From Blasia pusilla (taxonomy: Eukaryota; Marchantiophyta; Marchantiopsida; Blasiales), in contig CM114274.1 of NCBI GenBank assembly GCA_050084515.1, positions 4,092,001 to 4,156,000 of the forward strand: a stretch of 64,000 nt of DNA, in the 5' to 3' direction. A program made the translations under genes and the position numbers. The notes below the pieces were generated by a model. It was not told the origin of the DNA and did not search any database. It worked only from the letters and a program-made list of their open reading frames with translations. Within the stretch, counting starts at the first letter, position 1, and each line of letters starts with the position of its first letter. This document shows, in pieces, positions 34,369 to 46,050 of this stretch.

Positions 34369-35684
34369 CTACTTTCCACCCACCACCTTCATGACTATCC
34401 CCATAAATACTTGTTCGACTTGGGAAGGAAATACAAAAGGCTGTTGATCTAATGGCTCACATGACCCCAAGGTGGCAAGTAGGAATCCTTCTTTGTCTAG
34501 CTTCATTATTGAATTTTGACCTTCCCAATTGGCCTTCACCCACCTCCCTTTCATCAATATTATCGGTTGATCCAAAATTCCATAATCTAGAGCTAATATT
34601 TCAACTAGAGTTCCTACGTAAGAATAAATGCATCATGTGTTCACATTTTTCTCATCCATAAACACAGCCCCGATCCCATAGTCACATGTTAAATATGAAT
34701 TCAGAGCATGTGCTCCCTCAACCCTGTAATGATTCCCATAAGCTTTCATACTTTTGTGTGAAAGCACTCGGGCATTCAAAGGAATTGACAAAGAAAGTAC
34801 TAGAGGGTCAGGCATGTCTGATTTATCCATCACTTCTTGTGTTACCGCTGAGCGGATCCAAACATCAAAAAGTATATTCGATTTAGAACTTCCATATTTC
34901 CTATCCATGTCAAAAGTCAAGACATCACAAGATCAGATAGCTTAATGTATATGATATGGAGCGATAAAAATAGGCTTCATCATTTGACTAAATAATCCAG
35001 AGTAATTGCTTAATTCAGTCTATCACTAATATTGCAAGTGAATTTACCTATGCCATGATAACATGGCCTCGGTATTATGTAGGACATAATGGTGTGCCAA
35101 ATTGAGTTGTTCTCGCAGAAGTCGATATGGGACTCCTGCCCCTTCAAGGTCTTTGCCAAAAATTCCATCCTCCTCACCGGCATCCCACACTCGAGTCCTA
35201 ATATCTTCAAAACTTTTCATATTCTCTGTCACAAACCCAAAGGCCTCATCCTTCAAGTAACCTTCTGCCATACATCCCTCATGCCCGGCTTTTGACCTTA
35301 CATGTTTTTTCATATACCCGATGTTACGTACCTTTCCATGGGATACATCCACATAGATGCAACCGGCCCACACATGTCTAATTCCTCAACAACGTGGACT
35401 AGAAGATGTGTCATAACATCAAAGAATGCAGGGGGAAAATGAATCTCTAGTAGGCAAAGAGTGATAGCATTCTCTTCCTGTAGTTGTTCAAACTGTGATG
35501 GATCATATACTTTTGTACACACTGTCTTTAAGACCCTTGCTAAGCTTATGATGTTCATCCTCACTAAATCCCTTAAAAGTCCTCGAACGGCATAAGGCAA
35601 AACTTGTTGTATCATGACATGGTAGTCAACGATTTCATGTTTCCCAAGTTCTATTTTACCACATGTTTGCGTAGTTCTCCACAA
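34369..35684 (-). pseudogene. DUF4218 and DUF4216 regions of the CACTA transposase
   Basis: These domains of unknown role nearly always follow Tnp2 in plant CACTA proteins. DUF4218 is clear at 35684-35310: KHEIVDYHVMIQQVLPYAVR, TLCLLEIHFPPAFFDVM and PVASMWMYPMERY. The next frame (35373-35044) reads SKAGHEGCMAEGYLKDEAFG, the conserved end of that region. DUF4216 is seen as SYLTCDYGIGAVFMDE near 34690 and QPFVFPSQVEQVFMGI near 34430. Broken by stops and frameshifts. Confidence 0.82.
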
Positions 35685-37930
35685 TATCGAGTAGGAACTT
35701 TCAGTTGTTGAACTCTATTAAAAACTATTGTCAACTCACTTGGTGATAAACAATAATCAGAAAAAGGTTTCACAAGTCCATGGGGTCTACTAGGATGTGG
35801 TTGCAACCATAAACGAGGTCGAATTCCACGACCTTCTAAATCACGCAACACTTTTGCAGTATCCTTCACTCCAAACAATGTCTTCACCATATTCTCAGCA
35901 ATATTTTTCTCCACTTGCATGACATCCACTGTATGTCGAATAAGGAGATGTTGAACTATGATCAAGGAAATGTCTTTAAAGGATAATTGAGTGCAAGAAT
36001 AAAAAGGAGAGTAACACAAATAACTTCTATCATCAATAATTCAAGATGATTCACTAAATATGACATTCGAGCACTTTCCTCCCCTCCTAATAGATGTAAG
36101 GGTCAAGAACATTAAAGATGGATACTTGCCAATAAGGCAAATCAAAAAATATACTCTGCCTTTTGACACTTGTCCTCTTGTAAGGATCATTTGGACCATC
36201 CTCTCGACCTCCACCCTCATCGTAAATTTTCTTCTCTTTTGCCCATTCAAGGATTTCGTCAGTAGTAATTCTCTGAACATAAGGTCTAGGCTCTGCAAAT
36301 CCATTGAAGTGGATTGCATACCTATGACCCCACCATGGATGGCTTGATGGTAGGTATCAACGATGACTACCAAATATTAGCTTGCTACATTGCTTTGAGT
36401 AGTCTGAATCAACTCGGGGTCCACAGATAGCACACGCTAGCTTACCCCCATGGCTTTGACCAGTTATGGTTCCATATGCTAGATAATCATTGATTTTCCA
36501 TAGTATGCAAGCCCTGAACGTAAGTAGAGACAAACCACCTTCACGATGGATGTCATTAAACTGCACTCCAGCCCAAAGTTTAGAAAACTCATCCACTAAA
36601 GGACTCAAGTAAGTGTGTAGATTGTGTCCATTCACACTCTCCTTCCCTGGAATAATTAAAGTTAACATCACAAAAAAATTCTTGTTTGAAGCCAAGGAGG
36701 AAAATTGTAGTTCACCAAGCGCACGCACTCGCCATGTGGATCACGAGCTAGACTTATCGGAAAATGGGTATACACCATCAAGTGCCAACCCAAATCTATA
36801 ATTCCTAATTTCTTCAGCAAAATCAGGGTATAGGTGGTCAATATTTTTCCACACTTTGCTATCGGCACTGTGTCTAACAAGCCCATCAGAACTCTTATTT
36901 GTGGGTGCCTAAGTTAGAATTTGGGATAAGTTTTTGCATTGAAACATTTGTTGCATCCTAGGGATCACTAGGAAATGGTGCACTACTTTGCAAGGAACCA
37001 AAGATCTGCCTTTTTGCTTGAATCTAGCTTTCTTGCATTTAGGGCAACTTTCTGCATCAACAAGCACTCCATGAAAAAGGACACATCCATCTGGACAAGC
37101 ATGGATGGAATTATAGCTCAGGTCCAACCTTCCAATCAATTTCTTTGCAACATAGTATGATGATGGCACCTGGTTTCCAGCAGGCAATACCAATCTACCA
37201 AGAAGCTTTAGGGTTTCATCCATGGCGATATTTGGTAGGCTATGGGTGGTTTGGATGTTAAATAGAAGCATAAGAAAGGCTAGGACCGATGTCTTTGCAG
37301 TTGCGAATAATGGCTTGCAAGCATTAGCCATGTCCTCATACTCATCTCCTTGACCAGGCATAGCATAGTTGCTCTTGTTTTCCAAAAATTCTACTTCTTC
37401 TTCACCATCTACACTCTCACCCTCATGCAAATAGTCATATTGTTGGAAAATGTCATTCATCATTTGATTAAAGTCAAAATCAGCATCAACCTTGGCCTCG
37501 TTTGTGTTTTCTAGAGTAGAGGGGCAGACCGCATGAGCTTCTCGCCATGGTCCTTCTTTTCAGATTGATCATGCTTTAGCCATTCTTCATCAAAGGAGTC
37601 CCATCCGTCTCTGCTTTTACCAACTCAACAAAGATGTGATCGTCCAAACTTTCTTAGATGGCCTTCCACTTTTAGAATGGACATAGTAGCCCCACCCCCA
37701 CATTGACTACAAGGATACTTGCACCTTTTCCTCCCAATATACGAGCTTCAGCACATTCCCGATTGCATAATTTCAAATCATCAGCATTCACTCTTTGGGG
37801 ATGGTTCAAGTCCAATCTAGGGGCGAAGGGTGTCGGAGTATTCATCTCAGAAATTGGAGCAGAGAAAAATAGATGCTTGTCATAGATCCAACCACTCCAA
37901 TGTACAAGAGAACAAATTGAAATAATCAAA
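35651..37930 (-). pseudogene. Tnp2-type CACTA transposase with N-terminal associated domain
   Basis: Transposase would cut and rejoin the element ends. The N-terminal zinc-like box reads KYPCSQCGGGATMS on the minus strand near 37725, followed by VEGHLRKFG, the usual transposase-associated domain. The Tnp2 region follows: LPNIAMDETLKLLGRLVLP near 37240, LVNYNFPPWLQ near 36710, MLTLIIPGKESVNGHNLHTY near 36650, LWKINDYLAYGTITG near 36490, SHGGKLACAICGP near 36450 and VDVMQVEKNIAENMVKTLFG near 35915. At least five frame changes occur. The call rests on several motifs in the right order and on the neighbouring DUF4218. Confidence 0.85.
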
Positions 37931-39227
37931 TGAAAACTCTTAGTTCTAACACTGACCCATTATTCTAGAATGAAAGATAACTCACCCTATGTTCCCGATT
38001 GATCCAGAATGGAAATTTAATCCAAAAGAGGTAGTTCTCCCTCCCAACCCGCTACAAGTAATGTGTCTGGGCCTGCACCTCCTACGATCCAGAAAAAAAA
38101 ATTATATCTCTCTCTCTCCTCATTCAAATTCTCTAACCCATCCATCAACTCAGGTGAGTGCATGACTTGGAAAATTTTAAGAGCATTAGAATAAGCTTCT
38201 TCACATTCACCACCATGTAGAATTACTATGGGGGTTCATATTCTTATATCATCCGCAGTAATATTGCAATTAAGAAAACACATAGTTTGATAACAATATG
38301 ATCTACAAAACAACAAGATAGTTGCTACTTGAGTAAGACCGATAAATTGTATCTTTTAAAATGTCAAGTTTGGACAGAAACCCTCTATCACCTTCTTCTT
38401 ATAAGAAGGATGTATATCTTATACATTGTTCTACACATATCACCAATTTCGATCTAGTACACGAATTCGTTGCCAAGTACCACTACTACATACGCCCAAG
38501 CAACAAATGCAAACTCTCCCCAAAATAGTTCGATGGGTCGAACGAATGCAAACTAAGTCATTGGGACCAACACCCTCCCAAAGGCTGCAATATTCCAAAC
38601 GAACTTGTACCAACTGTCCATCAACACTCGCACCATACCTAACCAAGTCTAACCCCTTCTTGATTTTGGGATCTTCTCCTCTCCATGGAAATACCCAGTT
38701 GCATCGTGACAAATATGCATGATAACTTGTCGAACTACTCCAACCATTGACCAAGCTAGAAGGGAATACGGATCCTCATGGTGCACAACGAAATCAGAAA
38801 ACCGCACACAGAAATGTCGATAAGGCACATGGAATCTTCAATTTTGTGGATGCCTTAAAATGCGATTATGAGCCCAAGTCATCTCATATGTGGAGAGGAG
38901 TCCACATATTTTTGCTTTCGTAGGCTCAAGCAAGGTCATGATTCTATCAAGAGCGCAATAGACCTACTGCTACGTAGAATATTCATCTTCACTTCAAAGG
39001 GAAGCCTTCGAAGCCTAGAGAGAAAGTACTCCATGTCGAAAGGAATTTTGGCAATAGAAGAACTACTTGCCATTATCATCTGCTTTGCTCACACCCTAAA
39101 TACCAACATGTAGGACTAGTGAGTCGCTATTACTCTCTCTCTCTCTCCACAACTAACCTCAAGTAAAACAATAAAAACCAAAAAATAAAAAAACCATACA
39201 CGCAAGAAATGAAACGATTCAGACTAG
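37931..39227. other. Stretch without recognised gene
   Basis: It probably includes the 5' end of the CACTA element, but no CACTA terminus could be placed. The minus-strand frame 38754-38440 (104 codons) is open yet unrecognised. Confidence 0.4.
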
Positions 39228-39490
39228 AGATTTTACTCATTATGAGAGAGAGTGGGATTGCCTTGCAAACATAGACCCCGCACCTTGGTTGGATGATGCT
39301 CGAGACTGGGATGGGTATAAACAGAGCAGCAAGTGAAGAAGGTACTATATGAGAGGATGGACACTCTTATATAGTGTGAGTCATGACCATACAACATGTT
39401 GGTGTCAAGCTTCCAAGTGGCAATCGAGAAACTCTTCACCACATCATCTACTTTACCCGATTGGGATCCCGAGTAGATATTACTTACCAG
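39228..39490. repeat. Dispersed repeat, copy also found at 45357-46050
   Basis: Blocks CATAGACCCCGC, CTTGGTTGGA, GAGACTGGGATG, GTGAAGAAGGTAC, ATATGAGAG, CACTCT(T/C)ATATAG and a final AGCTTCCA stretch occur in the same order as in the 45.4-46.0 kb cluster. No coding capacity is apparent. Confidence 0.75.
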
Positions 39491-39592
39491 TACATCAACT
39501 TTGGGTGTCAAGAATAATTATGGTGTTATCAGCGAGGTTATGAGCACATGCCTTCTATCTGTGTGTTGTGAATTATGGCAGGAGAAGAGAAG

Positions 39593-39596
<4 letters not shown>

Positions 39597-39678
<82 letters not shown>

Positions 39679-39686
39679 AAGAGAGA
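39597..39686. repeat. (GA)n microsatellite
   Basis: About 38 pure AG units followed by a short imperfect tail. It lies 100 bp to the right of the dispersed repeat. Long Arg/Glu or Leu/Ser open frames across it are artefacts. Confidence 0.95.
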
Positions 39687-40378
39687 GGCCACGCTTCAAA
39701 TCTGTGCACTCACCCTGCAATGGTTTCAACGGCCTGTGGTTCTTCCTCGGATGCACCTCCATCTCCAATCTATTCCAACCTCCTCGCCGTCCTCACCAAA
39801 ATCTCCCCGCATTTCACATCAATCTCAATATCTCCCTTCAACACCATACACTAGGGAGCTCTCTCTTTGGCTCGGAGACTCTCTCCTTTCCTTCTCTCGT
39901 AGGGTTCGCTCGTGAAAGCAAGAACACAAGAATGCAAGAGACCGGGGAATGTGCAAGGACCAAACCAGACCATTCCTCTTTTAAAGAAGCTAAATGACAA
40001 GCCAAATATGGAATCTCACATGACAAGGCACTAGGACTAAACATGCCATGTCAACCTAGAACCCCACTGGTAAGACTCCCACCATTCCAAGTGAACAAAG
40101 AATTTCTAGCTCAATACAATAAGGGCACATTCAAACTAGGAAGTGAAAACCATAACTTGTCGAGTTTTGAGTCTCGACGACTATTTGGTTCCATCAACAT
40201 GGTTATAAATAGAGGTAGTAAATACTCATCCTAGCATCTTGTCAATTTTTCCATCAGAAAATAGGTACCAAACGCTTTCCTCAAATCAGCGGCGACATAC
40301 ATGCGTGTCCATGCTTTGTGGGATAACGGTACATAAGAATAAACACCTTTCTTTTCAATGACATAGAACTGCCACACG

Positions 40379-41703
40379 GACTCAAAACAATCCTACTCAC
40401 TGCCTTCCTCCTCCTTCTTGACACCTCCTTCTCTCTCAAGCGTCCAAAAATCAAAAAACCTTTATTAGAAAGCCACTCCAATCCCATTAACACAGGGCAA
40501 AAGAAAAAACTTCAAATAACCACTTACACATTCAATTAAAAATCCAAAACTCTAAATGAGAACTTTCATTTGTGGTATCAACGTGGAGGTCTAAGGGACA
40601 GATAAGAACCGTTGAAGTTGTAGAGGCATTTAATTGCAAGGCGTGTGGCAAGTTTCAACACCATCCAATGGTTGAAAGAAGGGTGAACACCATACTAACA
40701 ACCCTTCTTTCAACCATTGGAACTTCCTCCTATCTATAGATGTGGACTACCCATTGGCATCTACCTGTGTGCCCATCTCTAGAACTCTGCCACAAACTCT
40801 CAACGCGGATAACCCATCTCAACCTTAACCGCCAAGTACTAGTAAGTCAGAACTCAATAAAAAATTCACGTGGCTAGAAAATCCCGTCACAAATCACAAT
40901 CAACAACCTAAAAACTACCAAGCAAAGAAAAACTCTCTCTACTCGATCTCCTTCAATCTTGGAGGTAATGTGGTTGGATCCTAATCATGTGTTTCTCAAC
41001 CTAACATTGTAGTGTGCTTGCCATGGCTACCCAATCCCTTGAATCCATCCAACCACATATGCGAGTTCCTCCTATCCTATCGGCGTCCCTCTCACCGCGT
41101 CTTCTTCCTTCCCCTAACATAAATTTCAACCTTGGCAAGGCCCTCTATGCCACATGCCCTTACTATACCTCTTGTCACTAACGCTTGGCTACACCTATAT
41201 GTGCCCTCCTTTTACAGGGATATTGCATGAACAGCCTCCTTGATACATCCCTTGGTACATGACCCAAGGTTGCATATGATCAACATATCTATGTACATGC
41301 CACCCGTGGCCCACAAACTGGGAGCACGCTCGAATGTGGGCCACGGGCGGCATACCAAGCCTGTAGCAAGCACCCCGCAAAGAGGCTAAAGTGAGCTTGG
41401 TAAGTCAAGAAGGGAGAGAGGGGGGGGGACAAGGTTGCACGGAAACGAACAAGTTGGTCGATCTGATCTGTCCTTTAGCCCTCCATGCTAATACCAAAAA
41501 TGAAAGTCTTCATTTAGGGTTTACGGTTTTTCATTGAATGTGTGAGTGGTCTTTTGAAGTTTTTTCTTTTGCCTTGTGTTCCTAGAATTAGGGCGGCTGT
41601 TTGGGAAACTTTTGTGTTTTTGGGACCCCTAGTTGAGGGGGGAGGGTTGAAAAATAAGTGTCATGAAGGTGGAGGAGGGCATTGAGTGGGATTGTTTTGA
41701 GTC
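40379..41703. repeat. Long imperfect inverted repeat, arms of about 235-250 bp
   Basis: The left arm (40379-40612) and the reverse complement of the right arm (41456-41703) align throughout: outer ends GACTCAAAACAATCC, then a purine/pyrimidine-biased stretch, TTTGAAGTTTTTTCTTTTGCC, GAATGTGT(A/G)AGTGG, GAAAGT, and an inner GGACAGAT. About 840 bp lie between the arms. No transposase frame is inside and no target duplication was found. It could be a fold-back or MITE-like element, or a source of long hairpin RNA. Confidence 0.7.
40665..40720. repeat. Perfect 19-bp hairpin
   Basis: CCAATGGTTGAAAGAAGGG at 40665-40683 is exactly complementary in reverse to 40702-40720, with an 18-nt loop. It lies just inside the left arm of the larger inverted repeat. 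Confidence 0.9.
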
Positions 41704-42224
41704 TTCTCAAGACTAAATGCGGCTAAAACACTTGCCCATCTTGCGGTCGGTCTTACTGCCATTTGAGTTTCATGACTAGTGTCATGGCACTATTTTACAT
41801 CATAATCATGAAACCAATATCTTGAACTGAGAAGTGATTTCAAGGTTTTCTTGCATGTAATTCTCGCAATTGGTACTAAGTCTTTGCCTTTCCTTCTAAG
41901 ATTAGTATGAAGGTATGTGCTTGTCTTGACTATTCGTAGCATATAGTGTGGTTCTTAGACCTTTGGTATCAAGGGTTGGTTTCATGATTTCGCTCTCATC
42001 TCAACGCACCTTTAGTGGATTGATATGCCCTTACTCTTGGGAGAGGAGAAATAACTTATGACTACCATCTTCGTAATCTTGTGACTAGCTACTCTTGGTT
42101 TTCCCATAGTGATTTTACTAAGGTTGACCCCCCTTTGACCTACACTCATGACTTGCTTTATAGGTTCCCGCTATATAGTGTGTATATCGAAAACTTAGTG
42201 ATTAGCGATAATTTTCTCGACATT
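41704..42224. other. Gene-free stretch before the copia relic
   Basis: No gene seen. It may contain older, unreadable parts of the copia element whose RT follows. Confidence 0.35.
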
Positions 42225-42890
42225 ATGGTTTGGACTATAATGAGATGTTAAGTCCTATAATTAAGATGACGATAATTAAAGGTATTTTATGCTATATTTT
42301 CAATTAAAATAATTTGTATGATATAATTGATGGACTTCAAGAATGCATTTCTAAATGGGGATTTGGAGGAGGAAATCTTTATAATCTAGATCCCTCAATG
42401 TGAGATTCTAGAATAATCACTTTAGGTGTTTAAATTGAGAAAGGAAGCATAGATTATAAAAATTTCTAAGGTTTAGTATGGAAAGGCTGGTAGATTCTTG
42501 AAGAATCGTCAATTTGAGGTTTAAAATTAAAATTCTTCATTATATTAACTAAAAGGAGAATAGTATTTGATTCTCATAATTATTGATGTTGTTTGCCTAG
42601 TAGTAATGAAAAAATGGAAATGAAAGTAGGATTCTAGTTAAAAGGCTTAGGAGTGCTTAAGACATGACTATTTCCATACCTAAATTATCTTGAATATACT
42701 AGCTACACAATGACCATAGTTGAAAGCTAAGGGAAAATAAAGGTGATTTGGCCAAAACATATATCATGGAAAAGCATCTTGACTATCACTAGGCCACCGT
42801 CAATTATGTTGTTGGTAGGGTGGATCAATTTTTGAAGTCATCATGGAAATCTTAGGTTGATGTAGTTAGATGAATCCTCTAGTATGTGAA
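42225..42890 (+). pseudogene. Ty1/copia reverse transcriptase relic
   Basis: Read in plus-strand frames: DYNEMLSPIIKMTIIK near 42230, MDFKNAFLNGDLEEEIFI from 42330 (the conserved copia box around a catalytic Asp), a degraded YGLKQAP box near 42475, IIIDVV near 42575 where the second Asp pair would be, and VVGRVDQFLKSSWK near 42810. The order is exactly that of copia RT. Stops occur every few dozen codons, so this is an old remnant without recognisable LTRs. Confidence 0.75.
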
Positions 42891-45047
42891 TTTCTTACCA
42901 CGAACAAAACACACTTAAGAAAAATATACTAACACTTATAACACATCAAGGAGAAAACATGGAGGATTATGTAACAATTAAATGAAATGGAATTCCTTCC
43001 TCCATTCATTCCACGTTGAATTCATAAGCAGCTCCCATTTTCATGGAAATCATATCTACTTTTATAACAAGCATTTAACCATGCCTCGTCATGGGCATGA
43101 GATGAGAACCGAATTTATGGGCTATTAGTAGGGCCCTTGACAAGGAAAAAGAATGTATGTCTTTCTTGGATGGTCTCTCGCCTGAAATTCTAAACACAAA
43201 CCAAATCATCATTCTTGCAAATTTCGAGGTCATCCATTCATGACTATCAATACATTCATTTCTCAACATGTCACCCTATGAAAGCCAAAGATGCACTCGC
43301 GCACTCGGACCGGACAAACTGACACCAATAACTACTAATATTTTATTTATTTTAAATTTTGTTTTGTTGGGTTTGTGGGACATGCCTTTCTTTATTCCAA
43401 TTAGTTATCTTTTTGATTAATTATTGGTGTCTCCCGTAAATCTAAGTCATTGTTATTTTTAATTCCAACGGGTTATTGATTAAGATTTATCCTCTCCTCG
43501 ATATTTCGATGTATGCAATCATGTTTGGCACGATCTAATGGGATCAAGTCAATGTCCGATAGGATGAAAGAAATAATTCATTGGTCCCCATGAAATCTAT
43601 TCATATTTCCCAAGCACGTGACCGTGGTGTTCGGGACGAGATGAAGTAGTTTATTAATATTTGCAGGTCCGTTCGATGCCCCTCCCTCGAATGGAAAGGA
43701 AGGGATTTTAAAAGTTTGTTTTTTCTTCCCAATTGTCACTAGTTAATAGAACCTTAAATCTCATGCTTCGGTCACACCATATCTTGCGTTAGTGCATTAT
43801 CCATGAGGTATTTTGGTTTGTTTTTTCGCTGCATAGTTGAACTTTGGTAGGTCGTGGTTGCCTATGCGAGGACTCTCACATGAAACCCACAACCCTTAAC
43901 ACGGAGATATCCACACCGACCAAGAGATTAGTCACAAGTATTAAACCTGATTAAGATAATCATCGTGACCTGGAACACACCGAGGACATCCGAGTTTCTT
44001 CTTATCCAATCAGACAGGGGAGCAGCGGACCTCATTTTTTATCCATTGGATTTGGACACTGCCGTCCGAAGGTCCGCTTACAGTGAGGGCATGTTTCCCG
44101 ATGTCCGACAAAGGACAGAAGTCATCGGAATATCGGACCAGTCGTCGCTCAGACAGCTAGGGTAAAAAAGCTCAAGCTGAGGTGGCGGGGATAAGGTAAA
44201 ACGTTGCGGGTTGAGCGCTACGAGCCGGATAATGGAAGCCCGGATGATATGTTTTCAATGGAGGATGGTCATTGGTCAGACGTGTTCGCCAGCGAAGCAA
44301 AAGGCATGATGGGACCAGCAATGCAGGAAACTCCGGTGAGACACGCGGCGCCACGTTTGCTAGCGTGGCTAGTAGTGATTGACTGTTGACCCAGGTGTCT
44401 AGGTCCATTTCCCATTCCCACTCTGTTCCTTCTAACTGGGTTCTACTTGCCACGTGGTTCGCAGGACACGCCGACAAGTAGATGGACAGCCGAATTCCGT
44501 GGCAAGCATGCGGGTATGAGGTCCACCGAGCAGCCCACCATTCCCTTCATATCGAGATGCAAATGCCTCGATGCAATTCCTTCTGGTCTGACGAGCGCTA
44601 CACTGGCGTTAACTACCTAACGATCGATCTCTTGTGCAAATCTCCGCCACCCAGTCGCGTTGAGATGGAAGGTAACTTGCAGGGGAAGTATGTTTACCTT
44701 ACCTTACGACTTCCGCTCTAGATTCGCGTACAACTGCGTTTACGGCGATATCTATGCACTCACTTGTTTCGGAGAAAGTGGGTAGGTTTTGACTCAAGTG
44801 TTGGAAATTTCTGCAGTTTTCTTTGGTCTGGATTTCTTGGTTGGGAGTGAGATTTCCTAAGTTGGATTGGATGCGTTGTGACGCGATAGGCGGAAGCGAG
44901 AGAGTCTCTGCGTTTTATTGGTGCGGAAGATCTGGAGGCGAGAGGTACGAGCAGAGGCTAGAAAGATACGACGGGAGGGGAGGAATTCTGGAAGGTAGAT
45001 TTGGGAAGCGGAGTCGCAGGGAAGGTTTTTATTTTGCAATTAAAGGG
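42891..45047. other. Stretch without recognised gene
   Basis: AT-rich to 43800, then more GC-rich. Open frames at 43965-44165, 44172-44477 and 44482-44721 overlap on opposite strands and match nothing I recognise. The change in composition near 43900 may mark the edge of a host gene region. Confidence 0.35.
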
Positions 45048-45172
45048 ATGAACGATAAGCAGCAGACGCGTGCGACTATGCCATCCAGTGCGGATGTTGT
45101 ACATAGACGAGCCCTCTGCGCCTCGTCGCATGTCATGGACAGGGATGCGGCAGTAGTGCAGTCTTCAAACAG
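45048..45172 (+). other. Possible first exon of an unknown gene
   Basis: A purine-rich, UTR-like stretch precedes an ATG at 45048. The frame runs 41 codons to a good donor (AACAG followed by GTGGGT at 45173). No downstream exon could be matched, and a repeat cluster begins at 45357. Very tentative. Confidence 0.2.
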
Positions 45173-45356
45173 GTGGGTGCTAATTCTAGTGACTCTACGT
45201 TGTTGAGTATGAATGAAGGAGATGAGCCCGTCTTAGATTTAACATACGGTCAAAACTTTAGAGGAGGCATTTCCGATCATTCACGTTCGCGGGAATCTTT
45301 GTGACACTCAACTGGGTAGCCGATGTGAAGAACCGATCCATCTCGGAGAGAGAGAG

Positions 45357-45426
45357 AGACTGTACTCATTAAGTAGTGCCTGTCATAGCCTTGCGACCAT
45401 AGACCCCGCGCCCTGGTTGGACGGTG

Positions 45427-45465
<39 letters not shown>

Positions 45466-46050
45466 TGATGAAGTAGTGCCTGTCGTAACCTTGGGACCAT
45501 AGACCCCTTGGGACGGTGCTTGAGACTGGGATGAGTGTAGAGAGAGGAAGAAGTGAAGAAGGTACCATATGAGTGGAGGTGGAAGAGAGATGAATCGATC
45601 CTGGTGAGACTGGGATGAGGGTAGAGACTGGGACGGGTGTGGAGAGAGGACGAAGTGGCGAAGGTACCATATGAGAGTAGTGAGACACTCTCATATAGCG
45701 AGAGTGAGACAGAGAACGCTTTACGTTAGACCTCGCCCTGGTTGGGAGCTGCTAGAGATTCGGATGGGTACAGTGGGAGGAAATAGTGAAGAAAGTACCA
45801 TATGAGAGGAGGGAGACTCTCACATAGTGAATGATCACCTTACAAGCGTTCGTAGGGAGCTTCCAGTATCAACCAAGATCAACAAAGGTATGCAAGAGAG
45901 AGAGGTTCTACTCATTAAGTACTGCCTGTTGTGGTCTTGCAGCCAGGGGCCCCAGGCAGACTGTCACATTTAGTGCCGGTGCTTACCATAGATACAGAAT
46001 GTTAATGTGTAGCTTCCAGGTATTAACCAAGAGACTCTTTACGATAGAGG
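45357..46050. repeat. Cluster of partial copies of a dispersed repeat
   Basis: At least four partial units can be seen (starting near 45365, 45463, 45600 and 45725, with tail fragments near 45836 and 45905). They share TAGTGCCTGTC, CATAGACCCC, GGTGCTTGAGA, GACTGGGATG, GAAGGTACCATATGAG and an AGCTTCCAG-TAT(T/C)AACCAAGA tail. A (GA)n run at 45430-45460 sits where one unit has GCTTGAGAC. The same family occurs at 39228-39490. Confidence 0.75.

Larger units (their letters stand above)
33389..37930 (-). mobile_element. CACTA (En/Spm) DNA transposon, decayed autonomous copy
   Basis: The minus strand carries, in order, a transposase-associated N-terminal domain, a Tnp2-type transposase and the DUF4218 and DUF4216 regions that accompany it in plant CACTA elements. 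Reading frames are broken about every 300 bp. I could not fix the CACTA termini, so the limits given are those of the coding remains. The piece at 33700-33389 (minus) contains an acidic stretch (SDDDDENWLEDG) that may be its C-terminus. Confidence 0.82.

Noticed and set aside
33000-38800. CACTA termini
   Set aside because: Isolated CACTA/TAGTG pentamers occur, but no pair with longer matching inverted ends was found.
39501-39997. Several open frames of 60-140 codons over the GA tract
   Set aside because: They encode only Arg/Glu or Leu/Ser runs created by the (GA)n microsatellite.
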